Shown: positions 1-12,625 of the stretch, one piece after another
Numbering within the stretch: the first letter of the stretch is position 1
Layout: each line of letters opens with the position of its first letter
Assembly: GCA_036785705.1 (NCBI GenBank)
Contig: JAWUZG010000970.1
Location: 3,010,501 to 3,074,500 of the forward strand
From: Acanthornis magna
Taxonomy: Eukaryota; Chordata; Aves; Passeriformes; Acanthizidae
Length of the DNA: 64,000 nucleotides
Direction of reading: 5' to 3'
Made by a program: the position numbers and the translations under genes
The notes under the pieces: generated by a model
What the model was told of the DNA's origin: nothing
What the model saw: the letters and a program-made list of their open reading frames with translations, nothing else
The model's database searches: none

Positions 1-3000
1 AAGATTATAAGGAAAAAGTGTGACTTGTGTAACCAAGTGCAACCTAGAGTGGGATGCTTCTTTTCACTCAGTATTGACAGTCAGGATATTTTACCTTGGG
101 TTACAGATCCCCTGTTGATAGAACAGTGTACACAGGGCTCTCCTACTGAAGCTCTTTGATTCTGTGCAGATAGTTATGTATCCAGCAGAGAGAGGGAAAA
201 AGTAACTCTTATTTGATTGATAAACGCTTGTATGGATGAATCAAATTTGTGTACTGATTAATCTTCAATTGTTTCTGAAAACAATAATGGTTTCATTATT
301 TTTGAGATGTTTATTAGATAGCCTGATGATTTCTGAAACTCCCTGGTTTGAGATCCCTTGTCCCAAAGGAATTTTGAACCTTATCTTGGGGGTATGTCTT
401 CAGTAACTGCTGTAAGAGATGATGCAAGAAGCTTTTCCTGTCTCTGTGTCAGTGTGGGAGAGACTGAGAGCAATAGAGCACCAACAGTGGGGAAGTGGTG
501 CTAGCTTTAACAATTCTCCACCCAGGAGCAATAACTACTAAGCTGGACTTGTCTATCCACAGCCAAAAAAACCAGCTGTCAGCATACTTAGTTCACAGAA
601 TTCAGGATCCAGTAAATCCAAAATCCCAGCCCAGAACAGACAACAAGGCTACAGAGCTCAATTTACTCCTCTTGTTTCCATCAGGAATGGAGTACTAACT
701 CCTCTAGTGAGATAACCCCAAAATTCATTCCCTGAGTTCCAGGGGCATTTTGTGATTCTTGGCTATGCAAAAATATTAGCCTGCAGGTCAGGAGATCAGG
801 AAAGCTGGTTGCCCTGTGAGAGTGTGCACATCTGCTCATGATCTGCAGATGTCCTTGATATTTCTGACTTAATTGATGAATTCTAAATTCTGCTTGAGCT
901 GGAGGAGTAGGGCAGATTAATGTGTTTGGAGGATGATATTCTTGCACTTTGAGAGCAGTGTGAAGGCCTTGAGACATTTCAAAATTGGTGCCTCAGGAAA
1001 TATATCTAAATGTTTCTGGGACAATGCCTGAAATAGGCATGTTATGGTTTAAATTTTGAACACTCGTATTTAATGGGAAATGAGTTATTACCTTTTTTTT
1101 CACCCATTTCAAAGAAATTTTGTAAATCAGGCTGGAGGTCTGATTTAAAGACTCAGACTGATAGCTGTTTTGATCAGCTTCAAGTAAGCCTTTACATTTT
1201 TAGTACATCTCTCAAACCTCCTCTACTATAAGTCCTCTCGGACATAACATCTTTCTATGAAAAGAAATATTTCAGAATTTGTAAATGGATAAGAAATTGT
1301 TACCTATGATTCCATTGGTTTCTAAAAAAATATTTGGATATCACTAAATATTTGGTCTTTCCCTGCTAGAAAAGGTTGGGATTCAAACCTTTTCTTTCTG
1401 TGCAATTATTTCAAAAAACAATTAAGAACATCTACTAGAACACTTTCCAGCAAAAACTGAAATTTGAGCCTTGTTGCTCATCTAGAAAAATTATTCATTC
1501 ATGGGAGAATGTTAGAATTTTATCTCTTTCTCCTAGTTAAGTGTATCTGTTGAGGGAAGAAAAAAACAAAATACAAAGCCATAATGTTTCAATGAAACTG
1601 TGACAAAAGAGGCCATGGTCATCAGCCAAATAGTTTATCAAGGCATGTCAATTCAGACTTTAAAGCTTTTGCCTTTTAAATCTGGCTAGATTTTGTATTT
1701 CTCATACAAATATCACTCTTCTTCCCTTGCCTTCTTCATAATACCAATAGTTGACCTCTGATTTTAACTCTGAAAGTAATGTGCATGTAAACAGGAGCTG
1801 CATGAGTAGTTCAGAGGGCATAGTTTTCTAGTGGTTAGACATAACAGCAACTCAGACTGGTTTTGTGATATTTAACAAATGGCTTATATTCTGTGTATGG
1901 CATGTGCCTAATTCCCTTACTATGCCTTTGCATATCTGCAAAACAGCACTTCAATACACAGGAAACAATCTCAGAGAATGAGATTATTTCCCAGTTTCAC
2001 TCTCTTTTTAAATACTACAGTTCTTGAATTTCATAAAAATATTTGGGGTGGATATCTCCATGAAAGGTTGGAGTCAAGTGGAAACTCTGAACATGATTGC
2101 ATGTCGTTTTCAATTGAAATACCCATCTGTGCACTTGGTTTCCTTCAAAACATTTTTTTTCTTTTCTAAATCTCCCTCTCCCAATATCCCACCAGCATGA
2201 GATGAGAAAATGGAGATATATTACATGCCAATGAGCCATCTGCTTGTTTTTCTTTCAAGAGCCTCTTCTGCAATGACTGGTCTGTTCACCTAAATTGATC
2301 CATAAAGTTTATACCAAGTAGTTTATCTGAAATGGTTTTCTATAATAAAATTATATTACACTATAGTAGTCTTTTACGTAAAATGTTCCTACATTGCTTG
2401 AACATGTCCCAGATCATGTGGGATGCTAGAAATACCAAAATCTCCATTTCAAATCAGATGCACTGATTTAAGGATAGTAGGATTTTTGTTTGTGTGTTTC
2501 CAGCACTTGTGAGAAACATGTAAGTCTTGTTTGCCTGTCATTATTGTATAATCTCAATGGTGCTGCATACAGAAAAGGAATATGTTTGACACAGGTATAC
2601 AGGAATAAGCATTGCCATCAAATCTCAAATTTTATTCTGAACAACTTCAGTAGAAAAAAGCCTGAATAAATAGCATGGAATATTTGTCTTGAAACCAAAA
2701 ACATCCTACTTAAGAAGCAGGGGTTTGAAAGGAATGCACTGAGAGTTGTGCTCTTAGAAAAACCTTAAAACAAACATGGTGAAAAAATGTTGGCACCTAG
2801 GAGATACTTAGAATTTTATATTGGAATACAGTCAATATAAGTGATTCCGTTTGTATCAATGGTAATAGGAGAACTTTTAAAATTATAGTAAATTATTTCT
2901 TATGGATATCTTTATTACCAATATGAAACCTGAACTTGCTCCTGGTGAAGCCAATGGCAGAGCTCCCACTGGCAGCTGTGAGATTAGCTTTGAGACTGGA

Positions 3001-3969
3001 GAGGTTAAAAGAGTATGAAATTCCATCACACTGCAAAATGTACTGTCTATATAGTAAGTAAGGTAGAAATTGCCTCAGAATTAAAAAGTATATATATATT
3101 TGCTTTATGCTGTACAACCTAAGATAATGAAAAGTGAAAATAACATTTTAGTTTTTTTCAGATAAATTATAGTCAAGCATGGATCTCTAGAAAATGTGCT
3201 GAGTTCCAGAGAATTCAGAGGTTGGTTTTGGCTTATGAAATATGAACTAAAATCTACCCTATTGCCTGCTTAGGAAAACTAGAGATGAGTGTAGATGTGA
3301 GAAAGAATGAAAGGAGGCAGCAGGAAGATGAGGCCTGACAGGGTCTGACAGCACAAGGTTAAAATCACAAGGATATTTATGCTAATGAGTCTGTCATGTT
3401 CCTTTTCTGTTGGAGTCTGTATTTACTCTAATAGCAACAAAAAATGTTGAGAGGAAAGAGGAGCTTGGTGTCATTCACCAAAACAAAAATACCATGTGTG
3501 AGCATTTCTGTCACTCAAATAGCTTTACACTCTAGAAGAGATTGCATTGTGCTGAACCCCATAATTCCCAGCCTCCATCCAGTTCTGGGCATAGCAATAG
3601 ATTCTCAGTGCACAGGACCAATGACAAATGAGGATCTGTCTTCCATGGGGTATTAGGAAAGGCAATACCTTCCTTGTCTTATTGACAGCATTGCTTGAAA
3701 GGTGGGGGTTTGATATTACCATCTCATGTGATAAGACCCTGTTGTGGCTTTCCTAGAGATCCCTTGTACTGCAGTGAACAGTTTTGGTAGCACATGCACA
3801 AAACATCAGGTTCTGGGTGGCATCACTATTCATCTGATGTTATGTGGGTAAGCGCATGCATTGTTAAGTTCCTTTACTGTAATGTATTTTTCAGTTAGAA
3901 CATCATCTGAATTATCAGAAACAGAGGTTAAATAAAGAGATGGGGAGTATTTTCTCATTTGTGTGCAGG
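1..3969. other. unassigned non-coding sequence
   Basis: AT-rich DNA with no feature I can support on either strand. The longest open frame, about 98 codons on the minus strand at 681-977, has no recognisable domain and is within chance expectation. There is no CR1 3' end, no TG...CA element with flanking duplication and no long simple repeat. Short exons or conserved non-coding elements cannot be excluded without alignment. Confidence 0.6.
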
Positions 3970-4014
3970 CCCCCCCCCCCAATAAGTTTAAATCAATCAA
4001 TCAATCAATCAATC
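3970..4014. repeat. C11 homopolymer and (AATC)6 microsatellite
   Basis: A run of 11 C at 3970-3980 is followed after ten bases by six perfect AATC units at 3991-4014. This is an ordinary tetranucleotide microsatellite next to a homopolymer, and both are likely length-variable. No function is implied. Confidence 0.93.
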
Positions 4015-7000
4015 AGTCTTGTTTCGATTTTTGAAAGCAGGTGGCTTATTTACATTCAACAATCTGAATTACTCTGAGGAGGTTTTAAAATGTTGACAGA
4101 GCTACTGACAAAATAGGCAGCCTTCACTGAGAAAAGGTAATTGTAGCAGGAATAAGCAGGCCTATTCAGGCTGCTGCTTTTCTAATTCAAGCTTTCTGCC
4201 TTGGCTCAATGATTTCATCAAAAATAAGTCATCAAGGGAGAGTCCCATGTTGTGTTTTGTTTGTTCAGGAAGCAGGTGCAGCACATGTTTGTAATTTTGA
4301 AGTGCTGATACTCTGCAATTTCTGCAGCGTAGGTGAAATCTGCTGCAAAACAGACCTTACTGTTCAACTCATTTTTTTTCTCCTTTTCAGTAAGGAGCCT
4401 TTCTACTCAGCTAGAGTTCTCTGAAAGGCCTGACTGCCCAAAGACACATCACAAAGAGCAAATTATTAGATTAACATTCCAGATTTGCTGGTTGTAGATA
4501 TTCATGGGTTTTGTATCCATTTTCTCTTCCCTTTTTCAATATGGATGATGAATCATTTCAAGTCAATGAAAATTGCACTTTTCTGGTGGAAAATTGAATG
4601 ATCAGCCTATGATATTTTAGTGATAAAAAATCAAATAGTTATCAATAATAATCAATAGGGATAAATAATTGAATATCCTCAGTTTCTAATTTTCTGCACT
4701 TCATAATTAGTACTGACATTCATCTCCAGTTGACATAAAATGAACATTAGTTTTTGAAGTCAAATAGTTAATTTCTGGCAAGTTGTCGATTAGGATTCTC
4801 ACCACAATAATGCATAGCACGTATTTATGGAGTTGTTGCCAAGAATAATTTCATTTTTTAATAGTATACATCTTCATAATTAAAAAGCACACAGAGATGC
4901 TCAGTTGTGAATTGCTTTATTCTAGACTAGAAATTACTAAACAAGGAAAATGAAGGCTTGACAGCACGAGGTGGAGCAGCTGTGGAGGCATGGAGGCAGA
5001 GAGTTGCATATGAGACAGTCCAGTAGTAAAGCCAATGTGCAGTGGTTGGTAGTCGGCACTGGGCTTTCAGTGTCCTTTGGGAGCCACAGCTGCCTCTGCA
5101 CTCTGTGGCAGTGTGACATCCTCAGTATGGGATGAATACATGGGATTAGGAATGAGGAAAACAGTGCAAAGTCATATACCAAGGGCAGACCCACACTGCT
5201 TGTGGTATGTTCCACAGCACATTTTGCTGCACTTACCTTCAGTTTTCCTCTCTCTTTAGTGGAGAAAAGTATTACTTTTATCTTAAAGGACGCGTTTAGA
5301 GAAAAAGAGAAAACAGGAACCTTTACTTCTAAGTATTGGTATTAGTTTCTAAGTCTGACTTCGAAAAAACTCAAGGGTACAGTACATTGCAAATTGTAGA
5401 AAAGGTAAGAATGCCTGCTTTCACCTTGTGAATATTTATTTCTGCTGCTGTTTGAGATTCTCTGAATGGAACTAGCTTGTGAGAGAAGCACAATTGGATG
5501 AGATACTTTTTAATATTTACAATCATCAAGATATCATAGAAATAGTATTGCTAGGGTTTTCTGCACCTTGCACTAGCTATAGGGTTTGGAAAAATACTAG
5601 AGAAGCAATATTGTACAGAGGATTCTGAGTCCTCAGCATTTTGCTGTTCTATGTGGGGCATGTCAGTTTAAGGCTTTAATACTTCTAGGAATGTACTGGA
5701 GGGGTCTGCCTAATTCCACAGTAAATCACCTTTTGTCTGGAGTATCAATGATTTTTGCTATTATCTCACTCTGTACCAGTCTGACATATTCTTGAACAAA
5801 ACACTTTTTGTTCACTTTCACTTTGGTGAAACATCTCCTGATTATTTCATTTCTTTCTCTATTTTACTTACAAATGAAGATGTACATGTTCAATATATGC
5901 TGCATATTAGGAACAGTATTACAACACACTAGGGGGCATTTAAAATTAATTAAGAGATAAACATGTATTTTAAATGACCTAAGAAGGATCATTTAAAGTA
6001 AGTAAAAGTATATCTTCTAAGTTCTTCTATAACTATTACTAAAAAGATAGTATATTGATAAGTGCATTAATCATAGAGAGTTAAGCACAAATTCCATGAG
6101 GCTACCAAGGGTCGTGCAATTAGATCTGCAAAAATTTTGCAAAATGGGGAACTAAAGGACAAATTGTTTGAGGTTCTTATTTTTATGCCCGTTATGCCTG
6201 CTCAGTGTCTCCTGGAAAGGCTGTCTGTTGCAGCTGCTCAGAGAAGTTATGTTCTAAATATTGACCTAGATGTTGTGTGAGTCTTTAAATTTTTTAAATC
6301 CAAGACACTAGAAAGCTTCCAGAAAATTTTAGGTTGGCTAAAACACCTGCTGATCTACTACAAACCCATTACCCTAGCAGTTAGCATATCTAAGACTCAG
6401 TTATCTAATTATGGAAATATTTGAATAGTTTTATCACAGGTATGTCCATGGATAAGAAAAAAATCCTTTTTATACCTCTTTATAAGTGGAAGAGCTGAAG
6501 TACAGAGACAAAAGGCCTAGTCTGAGACTGCTGAGATGTTGAATATGTGTGAATAGAGATGAGACTAAGGTCTTCCAAGCTTCAGGGAAGCACTGATTTC
6601 CTTGCCTATTCTTTAAGCAGATCTTCTTAGAGTACTGCAATTATTTTCATTAAAAAATATGCAATACATAGAGGAAAGTGCCATGAAGCCTTTTATTGCT
6701 GTTTTTCATGTGTATCTATTTGTGAAAAATATTCCTTATTTCCTTACCTATTGTAATGATGCTGTAGCAATTTTTTGCCTTGCCTTTTATATGCCTTTTA
6801 TATATTCTCTGTATTCTTAGCACACATATTTGTAGCTTTTGTAGCCTATTATTGTAACTTAGTTCCAGTATTTTTCTATGCAGAAAGGCTAAACATTCTA
6901 AAAGTGACCCAGTTGTGGGCCTGAAGCCCTATCCTATCTTGGTTCTCCATAGAAACCAATGCTGAAACCAGCTCTTCAAGATATATTTTTGTAAACATGG

Positions 7001-7627
7001 TTCAAACCTTATCCAAGGCAGGGGGGAGAATCTAGAAGGTAGCAGAAGTGGGGGATTACTTCATCTATTAAGTTTCTTATTGGGGAATCTTTGTCAGATA
7101 TGCTGATTTGCAAAGTATATAAAAATTGTATAAGTGCCATGCATGGGTGTGCACCTTTGGCGTTTTTCACCTGATGAGTTGTGCACCTAAGTATCCTTAT
7201 AGAGGTAAACCCTTTTAGTCCCATTAACTGTGTGTGCCTCATAATGCTAGGACCAGAGAAAAAGACATCCGTATACATGCAGCTAACACAGGTTTGTGGC
7301 CTGTAATTGATATGGACATGAAGTATTTTTAAGTAGGGCACACCATACTGCCACAGGCTTTTCTGACTTCCGTTATGGATGATGAGTATGACTACGCAGA
7401 ATCCTTTGAATGCTATGTATTAAGGTAAACATCATATCGATAATGACTGATAGTCAGAATTTTGCCTGCAAAATGTTTAGGCCTTGAGACAGATATAGAT
7501 TTTTAATCTAAATTTGAAAATGTTGTTATGGCATAAAGGAGTACATTGCACGGTATAATGAGAAAGAACCTAACATAGATCTTGAAGCACCTGCTGTGCT
7601 GTCAGAAGTTACCCTTCCCTGTGAGGA
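4015..7627. other. unassigned non-coding sequence
   Basis: AT-rich sequence with scattered short A/T runs. The longest open frame, about 110 codons on the minus strand at 7009-7341, has no recognisable domain and is within chance expectation. No mobile element boundary was found. Confidence 0.55.
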
Positions 7628-7695
7628 TTTTGGGGTTTTTTGTTTCGTTTTGGGGGTTTTTTTTGTTTTGTTTTGGTTTGGGTTTTTTTGTTTTA
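7628..7695. repeat. T/G-rich simple repeat (GTTTT/GGTTT type)
   Basis: T runs of 3-8 bases are separated by one to five G on the plus strand. This is low-complexity sequence of the same type as the tracts at 11499-11587 and 61741-61912, and the reverse complement of the C/A-rich tract at 18838-18960. Short open frames across it are low-complexity artefacts. Confidence 0.88.
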
Positions 7696-7911
7696 ATAAA
7701 AGGAGAATTTGAGATTTGTACTTCACATCAGTCTGTCTATACCTCTATCATTCACAAACTGTGAGTTCCATGCACAGAGGACTATTCAAATTTCATGATG
7801 CAATTCACATGGAATCCAAAGCTCCTCTCTGCCTATGTTGGAGTACTTAGCTGTTAGCTCTTTAACAAGGCAAGGTGCTGTGGAGAAAGCTAGGGAAAAC
7901 ATTTGACTTAC

Positions 7912-9612
7912 AGAATCACAGAATGTGTCTAGTTGGAAGAGACCCAAGGATCATCAAGTCCAGCTCTTGGCCATGCACAGGACACCCCAAGAGTCACAAC
8001 ATATACCCAAGAGCCTTGTCCAAACCCTTCTGGATCTCTGTCAGGCTTGGTGTTGTGACCACTTCCCTGAGGAGCCTATTCCGACAAACCTCTGGGTGAA
8101 GAACATTTTACTAATAACCGCCCTAAACCTCCCCTGACACAACTTCAGGCCATTCCCTTGGGACCTGTCACTGGTCACCACAGAGAAGAGATCAGTGTGT
8201 GCCCCTCCTCTTCCCCACAGGAGGAAGCTGTAGACTGCAATAAGTTGTAGACTCAGTCTCCTCTTCTGCAGGCTGAACAAACCAAGTGATCCCAGTCACT
8301 CCTCATATGACTTCCTCTCAAGGCCCTTCACCATCTTTGTTGCCCTCCTTTGGACACTCTCTAATAGCTTTATATCTTTCTTATATTACAGTGATCAAAA
8401 CTGCACACAACACTCGAGGTGAGGCTGCCCCAGTGCAGAGCAGAGCGGAACAATCATAATTGTCAGCCCTTGCCCGGCTGGCGATGCTGTGCCTGATGTC
8501 CCCCAGGACACGGTTGGCCATTCTGGCTGCCAGGGCACTCGTGACTCACATTCAAATTTCTGTTGACCAGGGGCCCCAGATCCCTTTCCTTGGTGCTGCT
8601 CTCCAGCATCTCATTCCCCAGCTTGTCTGTACATCCAGGGCTGTTCCAGCACAGGAGCAGATTCTGCCACTTTCCCTTGTTGAACTTCTAATGTCTGGTG
8701 ATAGACCATCTCTCTGATTTGCCAAGGTCTCTCTGCAGGGCCTCACTGCCTTCAAGGGAGTCAACAGCTCCTCCCAGTTTGGTATCATCCGCGAACTTGC
8801 TTAGTATCCCTTCAAGTCCTGCATCCAAGTCATGTATGAAGATGTTCAAGGGAATAGGGCCTAAGGCGGAGCCCTGTGGAACCTCACAGGTGACAGATCA
8901 CCAGTCTGGTGTCACCCCGCCCTTCACTGTAACCCTTTGTGCCTGACCATGAGCCAGTTGCTCACCCATCACCCACTGTGTTTATTCTGCTGTAGGCTGG
9001 ATATTTTGTCCAGATGGATACTGTGAGAGACAGTGTGGAAAGCGTTACTTAAATCCAAAGAAATTACATCACCTGGCTTCACTTGATCAGTTAGGTGTGT
9101 TACCTTGTCATTAAAGGAAATCAGGTCTTGACTTTCCTCTCATGAAGTTCTGCTGCTTGTGACCAGTGACTGCATTATCTTTCAGGTATTTTTCAATACC
9201 TCCAAGAATAATCTCTGTAACTTAACCAGTCACTGAAGTGAGACTGACAGGTCTGTAGTTCCTGGGGTCCTCCTTCTTGCCCTTCTGGAAAATTGGGACA
9301 GTATTTGCCAGCTTCCTGTCAGCTGGGACCTTGCCAGTCTCCCAAGATCACTCAAAAATCATTGAGAGAGGTTTTGAGATTACATCAGCAAGCTCTTTGA
9401 AAACTCTTGGATGAATCCCATCAGGCACCATAGATTTGTAGGGATCCAGCTGCAGCACAGCTTCAAGGTCAACTGGGAGTTGATCATTCTCACAGGCATG
9501 GTCCCCCAGCTCAGGACACTGAAACCCCTTTGGTCCATCGTCAATGTTAAAGACAGAGGCAAAGAATGTGTTAAGCACTTCATCTTGTCTTTGTCACTGT
9601 TTGTGAGGTGAC
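7912..9612 (-). mobile_element. CR1 LINE copy, 5'-truncated, about 1.7 kb
   Basis: This is a non-LTR retrotransposon remnant on the minus strand. Its 3' end is at 7912-7945, where the minus strand carries the CR1 terminus: TTCCAAC-type sequence followed by ATTCTGTG octamer-like units. Read from 9578, the minus strand translates into CR1 ORF2 reverse transcriptase, starting with the [12 protein letters not shown] segment and the PDGIHPRV motif. The catalytic FADD motif is intact at 8784-8795 and lies within KFADDTKL. The C-terminal SLEKRRL- and TSDRSQGNGLKL-like segment is at 8041-8280. Stops and frameshifts break the frame, so it is a dead copy. It begins within the reverse transcriptase region, so the endonuclease domain and 5' UTR are missing, as is usual for 5'-truncated CR1 insertions. 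Confidence 0.95.
8041..9578 (-). pseudogene. CR1 ORF2 reverse transcriptase remnant
   Basis: This is the decayed coding part of the CR1 copy at 7912-9612. In active CR1 elements, ORF2 encodes an endonuclease and reverse transcriptase that copies its own RNA at a genomic nick. Only the reverse transcriptase and C-terminal part remain here. Recognisable blocks on the minus strand, in order, are the PDGIHPRV motif near 9410, the KFADDTKL catalytic box at 8784-8795 and the QKRRLSLQLIAVYSF-like C-terminal block near 8250. Several frame breaks separate the blocks, so no active enzyme can be made from it. Confidence 0.88.
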
Positions 9613-11498
9613 CATGTTTTACTTTATATATGAAATTATATTTGTTTAAAAACCAAGTAGATGTTCAGAATTGATGTTTTTCCTTCATAGTGAAATATGG
9701 TAGTGGGGTCTTTACCATGACTCTTTGAAGTTTCTGGCATGAAGATGAAAGTCTGACCTTGTACGGTTGTGCTGTTAAACCACTGGCACACAAACATATA
9801 TCCGGAAAGCATCCTGTCAGTACTATTGCATTTGTTAAAATCCAAGGGTTTGGCTAAAGCATAGGCTAGTACACGAGCTGATGGAGGTAAAAGCTAAACA
9901 TGCATTCATTTTTCTAGGATGAACTGAAGAAAATCTCAACTCTTTCTGTCTTCTAAAATGTTAATTAATACATTAGTCTTTATTATGGTAATTACTGTAG
10001 TTAGAGGCAAGTGAGTTAATCAAGTTCTGTCTGGCTTCATCCCAAACCCTTGATCTGGCTCTGCTCCCTGTCCCTGAACAAATATGAATCTAGGACAAGA
10101 AGAACCAAGCCAGAAAAACATTCAGACATTGTATTGATAGTCATAGACAGAGAATGGTCATGCACCACACTGAGAACAAAGCTGTCCTCAAAGATCTCAA
10201 ATCTATTCTGACTGTTTTAATCAAACTGGCAGAACTATCACCCAGCCCCCAGTGATGTGCTCTGTAACCATGCCATGCTCTGTATGTAGCATGGTGGTGG
10301 TGAAGCATTAATTGCCCAGTGCTATTTTAACTACAAAAAAAATTATGTGAGGCACTGCTTATTCCTATGTAACAAACACCACTGGTCTTAGACTCCTGTT
10401 CCATGACCTTTGCCTGGTTGGAGGTACAACTCAAAGCATTTCCTCCAAAATTATTTTGTCCTTGTCCTTTTCTATTTTCACCATCTTATCTTTTAGACTG
10501 TTTGCTCCTCCAAGAATTACTTAATCAGCTTTTCTAGTTAGAAAGGAAGCAAGCTAATAAAATTAAGTATTTCTGCCTTTATTAAGATTTATTTTCTTTG
10601 TATTTAGGATTTTCTGAATAATGAGGGGTTAACAGTTGTGACACCCATATTCTCTGCTGTGACTGAGCTGCACGCTGGTGCTGGGCCAGACAAGTATCTC
10701 TCTGACCACTTCAATATGCAGTCAAGCAAACAGCAGAGCTGGTGTCAGGAGCCGGAGCATCCTAGAAAAAGAGATGAGGAAAGAAGTGGAGGTGGGCAGT
10801 TGTGAGGCTTTTCAGCAGTGTATGGAGACACTTTGAAGTCATAATCAATGAAACATCTCTTTGAGATAGGGAAATATCATGACCCTTTCCAAAATTGAGA
10901 GCTTCAGGCTCAGAAGTAAGACTAGACTCCTGAGTTTCACTGAATGCTGTCTTCTGTCTCAGAACACCAGCAGAATAGCTCAGCTTTCCAGTATTTCCAT
11001 TTTAGTATCTTCCTGTACAGCTCCATAAACTCTAGTAGTAATTTATGAACTGCTTTTCACCTGTTTGTAAGCAGAATTAACCTATGCAAAATAAATGTTG
11101 CCTTTGTTATTAACTGAACTCACACATTCATAAAAGAAAATCAAAATGGTGTTTAGAGTTAGTTCCCTATAAGCTGAAGTCCCACATAAACTGTTGCTAG
11201 TGTTTTACTGTCATTGAGTCAAAATTCTCTCAGACGTTCTTCAAAGAATGAGTTATGTTCAGAAATACTGAAAAATAACTGACTCAGTTTCATGCTGGCA
11301 GCCTCCTCCTCTGATATTTCATTTTTTTGGAGGTCACTATGGGGATAAGTTGGCATGCTTGTGTGCCTTAAAGAACTGTAGCTGGTGTAATGGGAAACCT
11401 GATTTCCCATTTCCCATGTGTCTTGCTCTTCTTGAAGAGGTTATAGCACAGAGCGCAAGTGTTTGAATTTTCATGTGTAGTAATCTCCTGTACTCTGT
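9613..11498. other. unassigned non-coding sequence
   Basis: I see no repeat family, RNA gene or credible coding frame. A slightly GC-richer patch lies around 10640-10800 without a recognisable motif or coding signature. Confidence 0.55.
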
Positions 11499-11587
11499 TG
11501 GTTTTAGTGTTTGGGTCTTGTTTATTTTTATGTGTTTTCGGGTTTTTTTGTTTGGTTTTTTTTTGTTTGTTTGTTTGGTTTTTTTTC
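11499..11587. repeat. T/G-rich simple repeat
   Basis: Runs of T broken by G, including TTTG units near 11563-11578. It resembles the tract at 7628-7695. The 95-codon minus-strand frame across it has a Lys/Asn/Gln-rich stretch that simply reflects the repeat. Confidence 0.85.
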
Positions 11588-12099
11588 CCCAGGAAATATA
11601 TTTCCCTGTAAAATCTTAGAACATTTAAAAGGAATGGAAAGGGAAATAGTTTCATGTATTAGAGAGAAATAATTGTTTAAAATATTCTACTTGCAAAATC
11701 AAATCCATCTCTAGTTTTACTCACATGTGCCCATATATGCAACAGAGATATCTTGTAATCATTTTTATAATGTGTTAATTAACATGAAATTAGTTACTGT
11801 AATATTGCAATTTAAAGACTACATGACTTTTAATGTATTTACTCTTGTTTAGGGTTCATTTTAAATCGTATTCAGAGAGGAAACAAAACAGCATATGAAA
11901 ATATCTGGATATAAAAATTTTTTTTTTGCTATTAAGTTTTCTTGGGTTTTTTAGTGGTTATTTTTGTGTATTGTTTTCTCATAAAGTTTACTGCAAAGCA
12001 TATGGATCTGACATAATATATGTCTGTTGCGGACCGAAGCAAAAGAAGACGACGACGCGGCAAAGGGTGGTGGGAGGAAGACTCCTTCCCAAGCTCTCC

Positions 12100-12105
12100 T
12101 TTATT
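12100..12105 (-). promoter_or_regulatory. polyadenylation signal AATAAA in LTR
   Basis: The plus strand reads TTTATT, so the minus strand carries AATAAA. It lies about 75 bases before the 3' edge of the minus-oriented LTR, where the R/U5 signal of a retroviral LTR belongs. Activity is not shown. Confidence 0.75.
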
Positions 12106-12472
12106 GGGGTAGAGCGTTCTTGGTTGTCGGGAGGGAGAGCAGGGGAAGAAGGGCCATTGCCGAGCAGATGGTATCGCAAAATGGCACCGAGTGCCTGGGA
12201 GCACCCGGTTAAGTAGGGAAAGGGTTGACCAATGAGGGAGGAGGGAGAGGGCGGTACGAGCATACATGAACCAATCCAAACGCAAAGGGGAGGGGTACAA
12301 TTCAAAAGAACCAATGATACACATAATGGTAGAGAACAATCTGGAGGGGTGGGCGGGGCCAAGCCCTGAGCACGCCTTGATCCACACCCCAGGGGCGGAC
12401 CCCAGCTCCCAAGGTGGGCGGAGCTGGCCTGGGAGGCGGAGGCATACTCAGAGTCCTTTCCCGCCCAGGCAA

Positions 12473-12605
12473 GGCTCTCTTCCCTAAGGGGTGGGAAGAT
12501 AAGAAGCGTCACCCTGGGGGGCAGAGGAAAACTAACTGCCCGCCATGCGAGGCTCTCTTCTCTAAGGGATGAGAAGATTAGAAGCATTAGCCTGGGGGGA
12601 AGAGG
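12473..12605 (-). repeat. imperfect 55-bp direct duplication in LTR U3
   Basis: The unit at 12473-12527 recurs at 12551-12605, an offset of 78 bases. Both copies start GGCTCTCTTC, share a CTAAGGG-type core, contain AGAAG and CCTGGGGGG, and end AGAGG. In the minus-strand orientation the pair lies at the extreme 5' end of U3, where enhancer repeats are common in retroviral LTRs. The enhancer role is inferred. Confidence 0.85.
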
Positions 12606-12625
12606 GGCAATCCTCCACATACGTC

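Larger units (their letters stand above)
12025..12619 (-). mobile_element. solo LTR of an endogenous retrovirus, 595 bp, 6-bp TSD
   Basis: The GC-rich block has sharp edges. On the minus strand it starts TGTGGAGG and ends GCAACA, giving the canonical TG...CA termini. The flanks are TATGTC (12019-12024) and TACGTC (12620-12625), a 6-bp target-site duplication with one mismatch. An AATAAA polyadenylation signal sits on the minus strand at 12100-12105, close to the downstream edge as expected for R/U5. An inverted CCAAT box (ATTGG) lies upstream near 12225-12235. A 6-bp duplication is typical of class II (ERVK/alpha-beta-like) elements, so that class is inferred. No internal retroviral sequence or partner LTR is present. 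The minus-strand open frames of 151 and 210 codons overlapping it are not retroviral proteins and are consequences of its GC-rich composition. Confidence 0.92.

Noticed and set aside
3991..4014. Direct repeats that could suggest a CRISPR-like or regulatory array
   Set aside because: They are a perfect (AATC)6 microsatellite without spacers. The genome is vertebrate, where CRISPR arrays are not expected.
11988..12620. Open frames of 151 and 210 codons on the minus strand
   Set aside because: They lie across the GC-rich solo LTR at 12025-12619, have no retroviral or cellular domain, and are explained by the low stop frequency of GC-rich DNA and the internal duplication.
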